Below are positions 42,037 to 52,484 of a stretch of 64,000 nt of DNA, piece by piece. The stretch is from Rathayibacter tritici (GTDB lineage Bacteria > Actinomycetota > Actinomycetes > Actinomycetales > Microbacteriaceae), in the NCBI RefSeq assembly GCF_002932875.1, contig NZ_PSWS01000058.1:124001-188000 (forward strand). Direction: 5' to 3'. Position numbers and translations under genes: made by a program. How positions within the stretch are numbered: the first letter of the stretch is position 1; each line of letters opens with the position of its first letter. The notes beneath the pieces are model-generated. The model searched no databases. It was not told where the DNA came from and saw only the letters and a list, made by a program, of their open reading frames with translations.

Positions 42037-42756
42037 ATGAGCCCCCCTTCCCCCCTCGTCTCCGCGGAGACGGCCGAGGCCGCAGAGCCCCTTCTGCGAC
42101 AGCTCGCGTCGGTGAAGGAGCTGCAGTCCCGGATCCGCGAGATGCAGGCGGCCACGCTCGAGACCTCGAGCCTCGCCACCCTGCCCGCTTTCTCCTCCGT
42201 GCTCCCCGGCGGCTCGCTCAAGCAGGGCGCGGCCTACTCGGTCGAGGGTTCGATGAGCCTGGCAATGGGGCTGCTCGCCGGCCCGTCGGCCGAGGGCTCA
42301 TGGTGCGGCGTCGTGGGGGTTCCCGAGTTCGGGGCCGAAGCGGCGGCGGGCATGGGGATCGACCTCGAGCGGCTCGTGCTCGTGCCCTCGCCGGCCGAGC
42401 ACTGGCTCACCGTCACCGCCGCTCTCATCGACGTCTTGACCGTCGTGCTCACCCGTCCGCCAGCCTCCGTCTCCTCGGCCGACGTCTCACGGCTCGGAGC
42501 ACGGCTGCGGCAGCGGGGAGCAGCGCTCGTGGTCCTCGGCGAGTGGCCGCAGGCCGAAGCCCGGCTCAGCATCCGCAGCAGCCGCTGGGAGGGCCTCGGC
42601 GCCGGTCACGGCTACCTCCGCTCGCGCGAGGCGATGGTCGACGTGGTCGGCCGCGCGGGCACACGCGTCCGCACAGTGCGGATGAGCATGCCGGGCCTCG
42701 AGCACGCCTTCGGCTCCCAGAGCGAGCACGGCCGCCTGCGCGAACGGGCGGTCTGA
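42037..42756 (+). CDS. imuA: ImuA-like SOS mutagenesis protein (RecA-related)
   Basis: A 239-residue RecA-fold relative: LRQLASVKELQSRIREMQ at the N-terminus, LPAFSSVLPGGSLKQGAAYSVEGSMSLAMGLLAG in the Walker A region (without a proper P-loop), and WCGVVGVPEFGAEAAAGMGIDLERLVLVP. First gene of the mutasome; ImuA supports ImuB/DnaE2 translesion synthesis. The start ATG is placed after the LexA box; upstream Met codons would overlap the operator. imuB starts one base after its stop. Confidence 0.85.
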   Translation: MSPPSPLVSAETAEAAEPLLRQLASVKELQSRIREMQAATLETSSLATLPAFSSVLPGGSLKQGAAYSVEGSMSLAMGLLAGPSAEGSWCGVVGVPEFGAEAAAGMGIDLERLVLVPSPAEHWLTVTAALIDVLTVVLTRPPASVSSADVSRLGARLRQRGAALVVLGEWPQAEARLSIRSSRWEGLGAGHGYLRSREAMVDVVGRAGTRVRTVRMSMPGLEHAFGSQSEHGRLRERAV

Positions 42757-42757
42757 G

Positions 42758-44356
42758 ATGGAGAGCGCACCCGAGCTGCGGCGGACGATCCTCGTCTGGT
42801 GCCCCGACTGGCCCCTCCTCGCGGCCGCCGCCGAAGCCGGTCTCGGCGCCGAACGCCCCCTGGCCCTCACCGAAAAGAGCCTCGTCTTCGCCTCCTCCCC
42901 CGCCGCCCGAGCCGAGGGAGTGCGCCGGGGTATGCGCGTGCGCGAGGCGCAGTCCCGCTGCACGGATCTCGCAGTCCTGCCGTACGACCCGGTGCTCGAT
43001 CACCGGGCTTTCGAGCCGCTGATGCAGGCGCTCGAGGAGATCACCCCGGGCGTCCAATTGATCCGGCCGGGCCTCTGCGCCATCCGCGCCCGCGGGCCGC
43101 GCCGCTACTACGGGAGCGAGCAGAGCGCAGCCGAGGCGATCCTGCGGCGGCTGGCCGAGCTGGGGCTGCCCGGCGCGCGCATCGGGATCGCCGACGGGCT
43201 CTTCGCCTCCGAGCTCGCCGCCAAGCACTCCGGCCACCCCGTCGCGATCGTCCCGGCCGAAGCGGCGGCCGAGTTCCTCGCCCCGCTCCCGCTCGACGCC
43301 CTCGAGACCGAGGCCGTCGCTGCTCCCGCCCGAGTCCCCCACCGCGGAGACGACCTGGTCGCGCTGCTGCGCAAGCTCGGGGTCCGCACCCTCGGCGCCT
43401 TCGCTGCACTCCCCCGCGAGGATGTCGCGGCCCGGTTCGGACCCGACGGGGCCCGGGCGCACCTGCTTGCAGCCGGAGCCGAGTCGGCGACGGTGGTGCC
43501 GCGGCTGCCGCCCGAGCGGCTCGACCGGGCGATGGACTTCGAGCCGCCGCTGGACCGCATCGACCAGGCCGCCTTCGCCTTCCGGGTTCCCGCCGAGGAG
43601 TTCGTCGCCGGGCTCACCCGCGCACAACTGGTCGCGACCGCCATCCGCATCGAGGTCGTCAGCGAACGGGGCGAGGTCTCTTCCCGGAGCTGGCTGCATC
43701 CGCGCTGGTTCACCCCGGGCGACGTGCTCGACCGGGTGCGCTGGCAGCTCCAGGGCAGCGGGGCCATCGACACGGGGCTCGGAGCGCCGATCTCGCGCCT
43801 GTGCGTCGAGCCCGAGGCCGTCGACGCGATCGGGAACCACGAGCAGGGCCTCTGGGGCACCGCTCCCGAGGAGCGCGTGCACCACGGACTGAGCCGCGTG
43901 CAGAGCATGCTCGGGCACGAGGCCGTCATGACCGCGTCGATCGGAGGAGGGCGTGCGCTGCGCGACCGTCAGCACCTGATCCCGTGGGGCGACCGCGAGC
44001 CCGGGGACGCGCGACCACGCGGCCTGCCCTGGCCCGGCTCGCTGCCACCTCCGCTGCCGCCGACAGTCTTCGCCGAGCCGGCCACGGTGCTCGTGCGGGG
44101 GCCACGAGGCGAGCCCGTCTCGGTCGACGAGCGGGGCGCCCTCAGCTCCGTACCCGCCTACTTCACTCCCGGCACCTCCCAGGCACGCCTGGAGCCCCTA
44201 GCGGGATGGGCCGGGCCGTGGCCCATCGACGAGCGCTGGTGGGACCCGGGCACGGCCGTCCGCTACGACCGCTTCCAGGTGGTCGACGCCGCCGGGGTCG
44301 CCTGGCTGCTGCTCTGCCTCGACGGAGTCTGGGCCGCCGAGGCCCGATACGACTGA
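42758..44356 (+). CDS. imuB: Y-family DNA polymerase-like protein ImuB
   Basis: A 532-residue Y-family protein beginning ILVWCPDWPLLAAA instead of the catalytic D-x-D pattern, as expected for the inactive hub ImuB. The palm/finger region includes RGMRVREAQSRCTDLAVLPYDP and RARGPRRYYGSEQSAAEAILRRLAELG. A probable beta-clamp-binding peptide is QHLIPWG (residues 405-411), comparable to the clamp motif of mycobacterial ImuB. It would bring ImuA and DnaE2 to the clamp. One base after imuA. Confidence 0.92.
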   Translation: MESAPELRRTILVWCPDWPLLAAAAEAGLGAERPLALTEKSLVFASSPAARAEGVRRGMRVREAQSRCTDLAVLPYDPVLDHRAFEPLMQALEEITPGVQLIRPGLCAIRARGPRRYYGSEQSAAEAILRRLAELGLPGARIGIADGLFASELAAKHSGHPVAIVPAEAAAEFLAPLPLDALETEAVAAPARVPHRGDDLVALLRKLGVRTLGAFAALPREDVAARFGPDGARAHLLAAGAESATVVPRLPPERLDRAMDFEPPLDRIDQAAFAFRVPAEEFVAGLTRAQLVATAIRIEVVSERGEVSSRSWLHPRWFTPGDVLDRVRWQLQGSGAIDTGLGAPISRLCVEPEAVDAIGNHEQGLWGTAPEERVHHGLSRVQSMLGHEAVMTASIGGGRALRDRQHLIPWGDREPGDARPRGLPWPGSLPPPLPPTVFAEPATVLVRGPRGEPVSVDERGALSSVPAYFTPGTSQARLEPLAGWAGPWPIDERWWDPGTAVRYDRFQVVDAAGVAWLLLCLDGVWAAEARYD

Positions 44357-44406
44357 CGCGCAGTCACTTCCCCCCTCCATCCGCGAACGAGTACGAAGGA
44401 GCCCCG

Positions 44407-47400
44407 ATGGGCTGGAACAACCCGCCGATCCCGTGGTCGGAGTTCGAGCGCCGCCTCTCCAGCGGCAGACGTGCCGACGGCACGGTCGTCCGCGGCGACG
44501 GCGGCGACAGCCCGGCTTGGTCGCACAAGCGGCCCGCTTACATGCCGGGCGACGACGTCCGCCCGCCGGCGCACACCGTGCCCTACGCCGAACTGCACGC
44601 CCACTCCCACTTCAGCTTCCTCGACGGGGCAAGCAAGCCGGAGCAGCTGGTCGAGGAGGCCGTCCGGCTCGGCATCGATACCCTCGCGCTCACCGACCAC
44701 GACGGCCTCTACGGCATCGTCAGAATGGCCGAGGCCGCCCAGGGCCACGACGTCCGCACGGCGTTCGGGGCTGAGCTCTCGATCGGACTCACCTCGCCGC
44801 AGAACGGCGTCGCCGACCCGGAGGGATCCCACCTGCTCGTCCTCGCCCGTCGCGAGGAGGGGTACCACCGCCTCGCCCGCGCGATCACCACCGCCCAGCT
44901 CTCCGGAGCCGAGAAGGGTAAACCGAGCTACGAGCTCGAGGAGCTCGCCCGCGCGGCGGACGGGCACTGGATCGTGCTCACGGGCTGCCGCAAGGGAGCG
45001 GTCCGCCAGGCGCTCGCCGCCTCGGGCGAAGCCGCAGCCGAGCGGGAGGTCCGCGAGCTCGTCCGGCTCTTCGGGCCCGCCAACGTCCTCGTCGAGCTCT
45101 ACGACCACGGTGATCCGCTCGCCTCGCGCTCCAACGACCAACTGGCGGGCATCGCCGAGCGCCTGCGGCTGCGGGTGGTCGCCACCGGCAACGTGCACTA
45201 CGCCCGGCCGGAGGAACGCCCCCTCCAGACAGCGCTCGCGGCGGTCAGAGCGCGGCGGAGCCTCGACGAAATGGACGGCTGGCTGCCGGCGGCCGGCGGC
45301 GCCCACCTACGCTCCGGTGCAGAGATGACCGAGCGCTTCGCCCGCTACCCGGGCTCCGTCGAGAACACGGTGCGCATCGCCGACGAGATCGCTTTCGAAC
45401 TCGGTCGTGTCCGTCCCCGACTCCCCCGCCAGCAGGTCCCCGCGGGACACACCTCGATGACCTGGCTGCGCGAACTTGTCCGGGAGGCGACGCCGACCAA
45501 ATACCCGCACGCCGACGCCGACGTCCTCGCCCGGCTCGAAAAGGAGCTTGCGGTGATCGAGCAGAAGGACTTCCCCGGCTACTTCCTGATCGTCCACGAC
45601 ATCGTTCACTACGCCAAGCGCCACGGGATCCTCTGCCAGGGCCGCGGCTCAGCAGCGAACTCGGCGGTCTGCTATGTCCTGGGGATCACCGCGGTCGACT
45701 CGATCTTCTACGACCTGCCGTTCGAGCGATTCCTCTCCAGCATCCGCGACGAGGAGCCCGATATCGACGTCGACTTCGACTCGGAGCGACGGGAGGAAGT
45801 GATTCAGTACGTCTACCGGAAGTACGGGCGGCTGAACGCGGCCCAGGTCGCCAACGTCATCACCTACCGGCCCAAATTCGCCGTCCGAGACATGGCCAAA
45901 GCTCTCGGTTACAGCGCCGGGCAGCAGGACGGCTGGTCGAAGCAGGTCGAGCGATGGGGCTCGATCACTGAGAGCACCGATCACGACATCCCCGAGGACG
46001 TCGTTGCGCTGACCACCCGGGTACTCGGCACGCCCCGGCACCTGGGCATCCACTCCGGCGGCATGGTCCTGACCGACCGCCCGGTGGGCGAGGTCTGCCC
46101 GATCGAGCCCGCGCGGATGGAGGACCGCACCGTCCTGCAGTGGGACAAGGACGACTGCGCCTGGATGGGCCTGGTCAAGTTCGACCTGCTCGGGTTGGGA
46201 ATGCTGGCCGCGCTGCAGTACACCTTCGACCTCGTCGCCGAGCACGTCGGCGAGAAGTGGGACCTCTCGACCATCCCGCGCGAGGAAAAGGGCGTTTACG
46301 ACCAGCTCTGCCGCGCCGACTCGATCGGAGTGTTCCAGGTCGAGAGCCGCGCGCAGATGGGCACCCTCCCCCGGCTGCAGCCGCGACGCTTCTACGACCT
46401 GGTGATCGAGGTGGCGCTCATCCGGCCCGGGCCCATCCAGGGCGGTGCCGTCCACCCCTACATCCGCCGCAAACTCGGCGAGGAGCCGGTGACCTATCAG
46501 CACCCCCTCCTCGTCACCCCGCTCAAGCGCACTCTGGGTGTGCCGCTCTTCCAGGAACAGCTGATGCAGGTGGCGGTGGCGGTCGGCGACTGCAACGCGG
46601 AGGACGCCGACCTGCTGCGCCGGGCGATGGGCTCCAAACGCGGAACCGAGAAGATCGAGACGCTACGCGAGCGGCTCTACCAGGGGATGGCCCGCAACGG
46701 GATCACCGGCGAGGTCGCCGACGACATCTACCGTCGGATCCAGGCCTTCGCGAACTTCGGTTTCGCCGAAAGCCACGCGATCAGCTTCGCCCTGCTGGTC
46801 TACGCCAGCGCCTGGCTCCGCCTGCACTACCCCGCCGCCTTCACCGCCGCGCTGCTGAGGGCTCAACCGATGGGCTTCTACGCGCCGCACACCCTGGTCG
46901 CCGATGCGCGCCGGCACGGGGTCGAGGTCGCCTCGCCCGACATCAACCGCTCGCTGGCCCCGCCCGGACTCGAGGCACAGGAGGGCGCCTGCGTACGCCG
47001 ACGGGGCGGCGCCGCCTACGGGAGCGACGACTGCCTCCGCGCCGACCAGCCCCCGACCGGGCTCTTCGAGCGCTCCGAGCACTTCCACACGGACAACCAC
47101 CGGCGCGACAGCGGCTTCGTGATCCGACTCGGACTCGCCGGAGTGAAGGGCATCGGCACAGCGCTCGCCGCGCACATCGTCGCCGAGCGCGAGCGCGGCG
47201 GCCCCTACACGAGCATGGCCGACCTCTCGCGCCGGGTCGGCACGACCGCCGCCCAGCTCGAGGCGCTGGGCGCTGCCGGCGCCTTCGACTCGCTCGGGCT
47301 GCAGCGCAGGCAGGCGCTCTGGGAGGCGGGAACCGCTGCGGGCGACCGCGAGGAGTTCCTCGCCGGCTCGACGGTCGTCGTGCAGCCCCCGCTGCTGCCG

Positions 47401-47820
47401 ATGCTGTCTGCGCAGGAGCGGGTCGTCTTCGATTTCTGGGCCACCGGGATCTCACCGGATGACCATCCACTGCGGCACCTGCGCGAGGGACTCGTCCGGC
47501 GCGGAGCCCGCTCCTCAGCCGACCTCCCCAGCACCCCGTCGGGCACCCGAATCGAGGTCGGCGGGGTCGTGATCCACCGTCAACGTCCCTCCACAGCCGG
47601 CGGAGTGACCTTTCTCAACCTCGAAGACGAACACGGGATCCTCAATGTGATCTGCTCCGTCGGAGTATGGAACCGCTACCGACGCGTGGCACGCGAGGCA
47701 CCCGCCCTGCTGGTCAGGGGGATCCTCGAGCGCTCCGACGAGGGAGTGACCAACCTGCTCGCCGACCGGTTCGAAACCCTCACTGTCGGCGCGCGCACCA
47801 CCTCACGCAACTTCCGATGA
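44407..47820 (+). CDS. dnaE2: Error-prone DNA polymerase III alpha subunit DnaE2
   Basis: A 1137-residue C-family polymerase. An N-terminal PHP domain (AELHAHSHFSFLDGASKPEQLV, ALTDHDGLYGIVR) precedes the catalytic core with GRGSAANSAVCYVLGIT and the aspartates of PDIDVDF (Asp452, 454, 456). A helix-hairpin-helix (GLAGVKGIGTALAAHIV) and an OB-fold (RIEVGGVVIHRQRPSTAGGVTFLNLED) lie near the C-terminus. AAGGAG precedes the ATG. It is the mutagenic polymerase of the SOS mutasome; length fits DnaE2 rather than DnaE1. Confidence 0.96.
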   Translation: MGWNNPPIPWSEFERRLSSGRRADGTVVRGDGGDSPAWSHKRPAYMPGDDVRPPAHTVPYAELHAHSHFSFLDGASKPEQLVEEAVRLGIDTLALTDHDGLYGIVRMAEAAQGHDVRTAFGAELSIGLTSPQNGVADPEGSHLLVLARREEGYHRLARAITTAQLSGAEKGKPSYELEELARAADGHWIVLTGCRKGAVRQALAASGEAAAEREVRELVRLFGPANVLVELYDHGDPLASRSNDQLAGIAERLRLRVVATGNVHYARPEERPLQTALAAVRARRSLDEMDGWLPAAGGAHLRSGAEMTERFARYPGSVENTVRIADEIAFELGRVRPRLPRQQVPAGHTSMTWLRELVREATPTKYPHADADVLARLEKELAVIEQKDFPGYFLIVHDIVHYAKRHGILCQGRGSAANSAVCYVLGITAVDSIFYDLPFERFLSSIRDEEPDIDVDFDSERREEVIQYVYRKYGRLNAAQVANVITYRPKFAVRDMAKALGYSAGQQDGWSKQVERWGSITESTDHDIPEDVVALTTRVLGTPRHLGIHSGGMVLTDRPVGEVCPIEPARMEDRTVLQWDKDDCAWMGLVKFDLLGLGMLAALQYTFDLVAEHVGEKWDLSTIPREEKGVYDQLCRADSIGVFQVESRAQMGTLPRLQPRRFYDLVIEVALIRPGPIQGGAVHPYIRRKLGEEPVTYQHPLLVTPLKRTLGVPLFQEQLMQVAVAVGDCNAEDADLLRRAMGSKRGTEKIETLRERLYQGMARNGITGEVADDIYRRIQAFANFGFAESHAISFALLVYASAWLRLHYPAAFTAALLRAQPMGFYAPHTLVADARRHGVEVASPDINRSLAPPGLEAQEGACVRRRGGAAYGSDDCLRADQPPTGLFERSEHFHTDNHRRDSGFVIRLGLAGVKGIGTALAAHIVAERERGGPYTSMADLSRRVGTTAAQLEALGAAGAFDSLGLQRRQALWEAGTAAGDREEFLAGSTVVVQPPLLPMLSAQERVVFDFWATGISPDDHPLRHLREGLVRRGARSSADLPSTPSGTRIEVGGVVIHRQRPSTAGGVTFLNLEDEHGILNVICSVGVWNRYRRVAREAPALLVRGILERSDEGVTNLLADRFETLTVGARTTSRNFR

Positions 47821-47864
47821 CCACTGAGCGGCACCACCCGCTCGACCCACCAGAAAGCGACACC

Positions 47865-48320
47865 ATGACGACCCTCGACCACGCCGCTCCCGCGCCGCAC
47901 CTGGATACACCGCTCCTGAACGCACCGCTCCTGAACGACCGCGAGCTGCGCGAGCGCGTCTCCTCACTGATCGGGCCCGCCTACCGCCGCGCACTCTGGC
48001 CGATCTTCCTCGATCGAGACGGCGTGCAGCTGCCGATCCTCTACCCGGTCGACGGGCTGCCCGTGCACCCCGACGAAGAAAAGACCGAGCGGATCGTCGC
48101 CATACTCGCGAAGGCCGTCGCCCACCAGGACGTAGGCTCGATCGCCTTCGCCCTCGAGCGTCCCGGGCGGGCATTCCTCGGCGCGACCGACCGAGTCCTC
48201 GCCCGACACCTCGCAGCCGCCTGCCACCGGAGGGCGATCCCGTTGCGCGCGCTCCTGCTCGTCCACGACGAGGGCGTGCGCGTCGTGGCCGCGACGGAGT
48301 ACGCCGCGGCCACGACATGA
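47865..48320 (+). CDS. Small hypothetical protein downstream of dnaE2
   Basis: A 151-residue product, no recognised family. After a low-complexity start (PHLDTPLLNAPLLNDREL) come an alpha/beta-looking centre (RRALWPIFLDRDGVQLPILYPVDGLP, VHPDEEKTERIVAILAKAVAHQDVGSIAFALERPG) and a final segment with IPLRALLLVHDEGVRVVAATEY. It begins 44 bases after dnaE2 on the same strand with no intervening terminator seen, so it is likely part of the SOS operon. It is convergent with treZ, 5 bases from its stop. An N-terminal 15-bp tandem duplication is visible at 47908-47937. Confidence 0.75.
   Translation: MTTLDHAAPAPHLDTPLLNAPLLNDRELRERVSSLIGPAYRRALWPIFLDRDGVQLPILYPVDGLPVHPDEEKTERIVAILAKAVAHQDVGSIAFALERPGRAFLGATDRVLARHLAAACHRRAIPLRALLLVHDEGVRVVAATEYAAATT
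47908..47937. repeat. In-frame tandem duplication of 15 bp
   Basis: CACCGCTCCTGAACG occurs twice in succession (47908-47922, 47923-47937). It adds five residues (PLLNA then PLLND) near the N-terminus of the post-dnaE2 gene and keeps the frame. Confidence 0.95.
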
Positions 48321-48325
48321 GATGC

Positions 48326-50119
48326 TCAGGCGCCGAGCGTCACCAGCAGCGACGAGGCCCCGAGGTCCACCGCCGTGTCGCCGGCCTGCACCGCGTACTC
48401 ACCGACGGCAAGCAGGGTCTCCGCCACCTCGGGCAGGCGGACGCGCGCGGCGGCCTCCCCCACGTTGATCGCGACAGTCACCCGTCCACGACCAAGGGTC
48501 AGCCAGCGGGCCTGCTCGTCGAACTCCACCCGGAACGACCCGAAGCGCGGGTCTGTCAGCTCGGGGAAGCGACGGCGGATCGCCGCCAGCTCGCGGTAAA
48601 CGGCCAGGATGCGGGCATGACGCCCCTCCTGGGCCTCCGACCAGTTCAGGCGCGAGCGGAGGAACGTCTCCGGATCCTGCGGGTCGGGCACGACCTCCGG
48701 GTCCCAGCCCATCTTCGCAAACTCCTCGATGCGGCCCTTCGCCGTCGCCTCGCCCAGATCCTTCTCCGGGTGCGAGGTGAAGAACTGCCACGGGGTCGAC
48801 GCCGCCCACTCCTCACCCATGAAGAGCATCGGCGTGAACGGGCCGAGCAGCGTCAGTGCGGCGGCGATCGCGAGACGGCCCTCGTCGAGCGTCGCGGTCA
48901 GGCGGTCGCCGATCGCCCGGTTACCGATCTGGTCATGGTTCTGGCTACACACCACGAGACGCCAGGTCGGCATGCGCTCGGTGTCGATCGGGCGGCCGTG
49001 GTGACGGCCGCGGAAGGTCGAAAGGGTGCCGTCGTGGAAGAAGCCCCGGGTCAGGACCTTCGCGAGGGCGCCCAACGGAGCGAAGTCCTCGTAGTAGCCC
49101 GTGGTCTCCCCCGTCAGAGCAACGTGCACAGCATGGTGGAAGTCGTCGCTCCACTGCGCATCGAGTCCGTAACCGTGTGCCTCCCGCGGCGTGATCAGCT
49201 TCGGGTCGTTCAGATCCGACTCAGCGATCAGCGTCAACGGGCGTCCGACGTGCGCCGAGAGCACGGCCACCTCGGCGGCCATCTCCTCGAGCACGTGCAC
49301 GGCCCGTTCGTCCGAGAGCGCGTGCACCGCGTCCAGGCGCAGAGCGTCGACGTGGTAGTCGCGCAGCCACATCAGCGCGTTGTCGATGATGTAGCCGCGA
49401 ACCGTATCCGAGCCCTCACCGTCCAGGTTGATCGAGCTGCCCCAGGTGTTCGCCTTCTCGTTCTTGAGGTAGGGGCCGAACTCGGGGAGGTAGTTGCCGC
49501 TTGGACCGAGGTGGTTGTAGACGACGTCCTGGACCACGCCGAGTCCCGCGCGGTGAGCGGCGTCGACGAAGCGCTGGTACGCCTCGGGTCCGCCGTACGG
49601 CTCGTGCACGGCGTACCAGAGAACGCCGTCATAACCCCAGTTGTGCGTGCCGTTCACCGCGTTGACCGGCAGCAACTCGATGAAGTCGACGCCGATCGAG
49701 CGCAGGTGCTCGAAACGCTCAGCCGCCGCATCCAGCGTGCCCTCGGGCGTGAACGTGCCCAGGTGCAGCTCGTAGACGACGGCACCGGCCAGCTCGCGAC
49801 CCGTCCAGGCGGAGTCGCCCCACTCGTGCACCGAGGGGTCGAACGTGCGCGAGAGTTCGTGCACGCCCTGCGGCTGGCGGCGCGAACGGGGATCCGGCAG
49901 TGGTCCACTGCCGTCCACGCGGTAGCCGTAGTCGACCTCGCCGGTAGCGGGGGCCGACGCGGGGGCTCGCCACCAACCCTGGTCACCGAGGCGGGTCATG
50001 GTCAGCGACGAATCCCCGCCGAGCAGGAGCTCGACGGTAGAGGCCTCGGGTGCCCAGACGTCGAAGCGCTCCGGTCCGGTCGTCGGCAGGGCGTAGCGGT
50101 AGGGAGTCGTGCGGGTCAC
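48326..50119 (-). CDS. treZ: Malto-oligosyltrehalose trehalohydrolase TreZ
   Basis: A 597-residue GH13 enzyme. An N-terminal beta-sandwich ([16 protein letters not shown]) precedes the barrel with [13 protein letters not shown] (nucleophile Asp), [13 protein letters not shown] (acid Glu) and [11 protein letters not shown] (third carboxylate). It releases trehalose from maltooligosyltrehalose. GTG start. Last gene of treX-treY-treZ, 51 bases after treY. Confidence 0.95.
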   Translation of the reverse strand: MTRTTPYRYALPTTGPERFDVWAPEASTVELLLGGDSSLTMTRLGDQGWWRAPASAPATGEVDYGYRVDGSGPLPDPRSRRQPQGVHELSRTFDPSVHEWGDSAWTGRELAGAVVYELHLGTFTPEGTLDAAAERFEHLRSIGVDFIELLPVNAVNGTHNWGYDGVLWYAVHEPYGGPEAYQRFVDAAHRAGLGVVQDVVYNHLGPSGNYLPEFGPYLKNEKANTWGSSINLDGEGSDTVRGYIIDNALMWLRDYHVDALRLDAVHALSDERAVHVLEEMAAEVAVLSAHVGRPLTLIAESDLNDPKLITPREAHGYGLDAQWSDDFHHAVHVALTGETTGYYEDFAPLGALAKVLTRGFFHDGTLSTFRGRHHGRPIDTERMPTWRLVVCSQNHDQIGNRAIGDRLTATLDEGRLAIAAALTLLGPFTPMLFMGEEWAASTPWQFFTSHPEKDLGEATAKGRIEEFAKMGWDPEVVPDPQDPETFLRSRLNWSEAQEGRHARILAVYRELAAIRRRFPELTDPRFGSFRVEFDEQARWLTLGRGRVTVAINVGEAAARVRLPEVAETLLAVGEYAVQAGDTAVDLGASSLLVTLGA

Positions 50120-50170
50120 TGCGGTCTCCAGAAGGTGTCGAGGCGGTCGGAGGTGTGGCGGTGGAACAGA

Positions 50171-52483
50171 TCAGGAGATCGGTACCAGCAGGGCCACGGG
50201 GTACACCCCGAGAAGCTCCGCCACGGGAGTCACGCCTCCCGCGAAGGTGCGGCCCGTAAGGACGTCCTCCATCGGGTGGCCGGGGAGCACGACGACGGTT
50301 CCGCCCCAACCACCGGCGGAGGCGAGCCCCGCGGGGAGGCGGGTCGCGATGGTCAGGGCACCGCCGCGGTCGAAGGCGATCGCATGCTCGGCCGCGGGGC
50401 CGATCGCGGGAACGGCTGCGTAGCGGGTGAACAGCTCCGGGCGGTCGCGGCGGAGTCGGAGGGCACGGGAGGTGACGAGGAGCTTCGCAGCTCCCACGGC
50501 GTCGATCGGCGGCTGCCAGCCCCCGTCGATCTGCTCGAGCAGCGCACGGCGGTGTCCAAAGTCGACCTCACGGCGGTTATCCGGATCGACGAGGGAAGTC
50601 TCCCAGAGCTCGCTGCCCTGGTAGACGTCCGGGATGCCGGGCGCCGTGATCTGCACGAGCTTCGCAGCAAGCCCGTTCGACCAGCCGGCGGCCGAGACCC
50701 GCTCGACGCTCTGCTCGACGAGCCGGTGCACGGCGGGCTCGTCGAACGCGGCATCGATAGCGGCGTGCATCCGCTTCTCGAACGCCTCGTCCGGCGCGGT
50801 CCAGTGCGTCGAGTCGTCGGCCTCCCGGGACGCCTTCTCAGCGTAGGCGTGCAGACGCTCACGGGTCGCGGGCCAGGTGCCGACGACGGCCTCCCAGAGC
50901 AGGTGCTCGATCGGACCATCGCCGAAGCCGACCAGGGAGTGCAGCTCGCGCAGCGTCGACGCCCAGGCCTCAGGGTCCTCCGCCAACGCCGTGATGCGGG
51001 CCCGGGTGTCCTCGCCGCGCTTGGTGTCATGCGTCGAGAGAGTGGTCAGCGAGGCCGGGAACGAGGCTTGGCGCACGGCCTGGCGACGATGGAACTCGAC
51101 CAGGTCGATCGCGAACTCGTCCGGGTCCGCTCCGACCTCGTTGAGCGAGGTGAGGCGGCTGAAACGGTAGAAGGCGGTGTCCTCCACGCCCTTGGCCATC
51201 ACCATGCCGGACGTCTGCTGGAAGCGGACGGAGACGGGAGTGCCGGTCTCGCCCAGCGCGACGGCGACCTCGTCGATGGTCGACGCGATCTCGGGTCGGC
51301 GGCGCACAGCGTCGACCCGGGCGTGCTCGAGGTGCTCGGCTCCGTAGGGCAGGTAGCTGCGGTACACGGGGTAGGTCGCGAGGAGCTCGGCCAGTGCATC
51401 ATCGGCTCCATCGATCTGCGGCAGAAGTCGGGCGAGCCGCAGCACCTCCGAGCGGAGGATGCCGTCGGCGATGCCCCGCTTGGTGTCGTGGATGAGGTCG
51501 GCCCATTTCAGGGGCGCGCCTCCCCCGCCGAGTTCGGCATCGAGGCCCTCGAGCACCGGGCGTGCATCGGGGTCGACCAGGATGCGGTCGACGTCGGCCA
51601 GGGCGTCGTAGCCGGTGGTGCCCACCGTCGCCCAGTGCGGAGGAAGTTCCTCGTCGCCCTCGAGGATCTTCTCGACCCAGACGGGAGCGCCACCGATTGC
51701 ACGGGCGAGATCGTCGAGGTATCCGCCCGGGTCGGCCAGGCCGTCCGGGTGGTCCACGCGCAGACCGTCGGCGAGCCCCTCGGTAAACCAGCGGACGATC
51801 TCGCGGTGGGAGGCGTCGAACACCTCCGGACGCTCGACCGCGAGAGCGGCGAGGGTGTTCACCGCGAAGAAGCGGCGGTAGTTCAGCTCGGCGTCGGCGC
51901 GGCGCCAATTCACCAGCTCATAGCTCTGCCGTTCGTGCACTGTGCGGCCGGAGTCGCCGGGCTCGGCGGTCCCCGGCGCGATCGGCAGGCGGTTCTCGTA
52001 GTAGTGCAGCTCGTCGCCGACGACCTCGAGCGCGTCGAGCTCGCTGTCACTGTCACCCTCGCTCGCGCCGTCGCCCAGGATCGGCACGCGCAGCTTCCCT
52101 CCGCCCGCCTCCCAATCGATGTCGAACGCGCTGGAGTAGCGGGAGGACATGCCGTTCTTCAGGAGGTCCCACCACCACGAATTCTCGCTCGGAGTCGCGA
52201 CGCCCATGTGGTTCGGCACGATGTCGATGAGGACCCCGAGGCCCTCGGCCCTTGCCGCTCGCGAAGCATTCGACAGGCCCGCCGCACCACCGCGGTCCGG
52301 GTCGACCTCGCTGTGGTCCACCACGTCGTAGCCGTGGTCCGAGCCGGGCTCGGCCTTCAGCAGCGGCGAGAAGTACAGCCAGTCCGCTCCGAGCGAGCGC
52401 ACGTAGTCGGCGACGCGCGCGGCGTCGTCGAGGTCGAACGCCGACCGGATCTGGAGGCGGTAGGTGGAGGCGGGCAGACGCAC
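50171..52483 (-). CDS. treY: Malto-oligosyltrehalose synthase TreY
   Basis: A 770-residue GH13 enzyme beginning [61 protein letters not shown]. Catalytic segments are [24 protein letters not shown] and [12 protein letters not shown], all typical of TreY. It isomerises the reducing end of malto-oligosaccharides. GTG start with AGGAG eight bases upstream; it starts one base after the treX stop. Confidence 0.95.
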   Translation of the reverse strand: MRLPASTYRLQIRSAFDLDDAARVADYVRSLGADWLYFSPLLKAEPGSDHGYDVVDHSEVDPDRGGAAGLSNASRAARAEGLGVLIDIVPNHMGVATPSENSWWWDLLKNGMSSRYSSAFDIDWEAGGGKLRVPILGDGASEGDSDSELDALEVVGDELHYYENRLPIAPGTAEPGDSGRTVHERQSYELVNWRRADAELNYRRFFAVNTLAALAVERPEVFDASHREIVRWFTEGLADGLRVDHPDGLADPGGYLDDLARAIGGAPVWVEKILEGDEELPPHWATVGTTGYDALADVDRILVDPDARPVLEGLDAELGGGGAPLKWADLIHDTKRGIADGILRSEVLRLARLLPQIDGADDALAELLATYPVYRSYLPYGAEHLEHARVDAVRRRPEIASTIDEVAVALGETGTPVSVRFQQTSGMVMAKGVEDTAFYRFSRLTSLNEVGADPDEFAIDLVEFHRRQAVRQASFPASLTTLSTHDTKRGEDTRARITALAEDPEAWASTLRELHSLVGFGDGPIEHLLWEAVVGTWPATRERLHAYAEKASREADDSTHWTAPDEAFEKRMHAAIDAAFDEPAVHRLVEQSVERVSAAGWSNGLAAKLVQITAPGIPDVYQGSELWETSLVDPDNRREVDFGHRRALLEQIDGGWQPPIDAVGAAKLLVTSRALRLRRDRPELFTRYAAVPAIGPAAEHAIAFDRGGALTIATRLPAGLASAGGWGGTVVVLPGHPMEDVLTGRTFAGGVTPVAELLGVYPVALLVPIS

Positions 52484-52484
52484 G

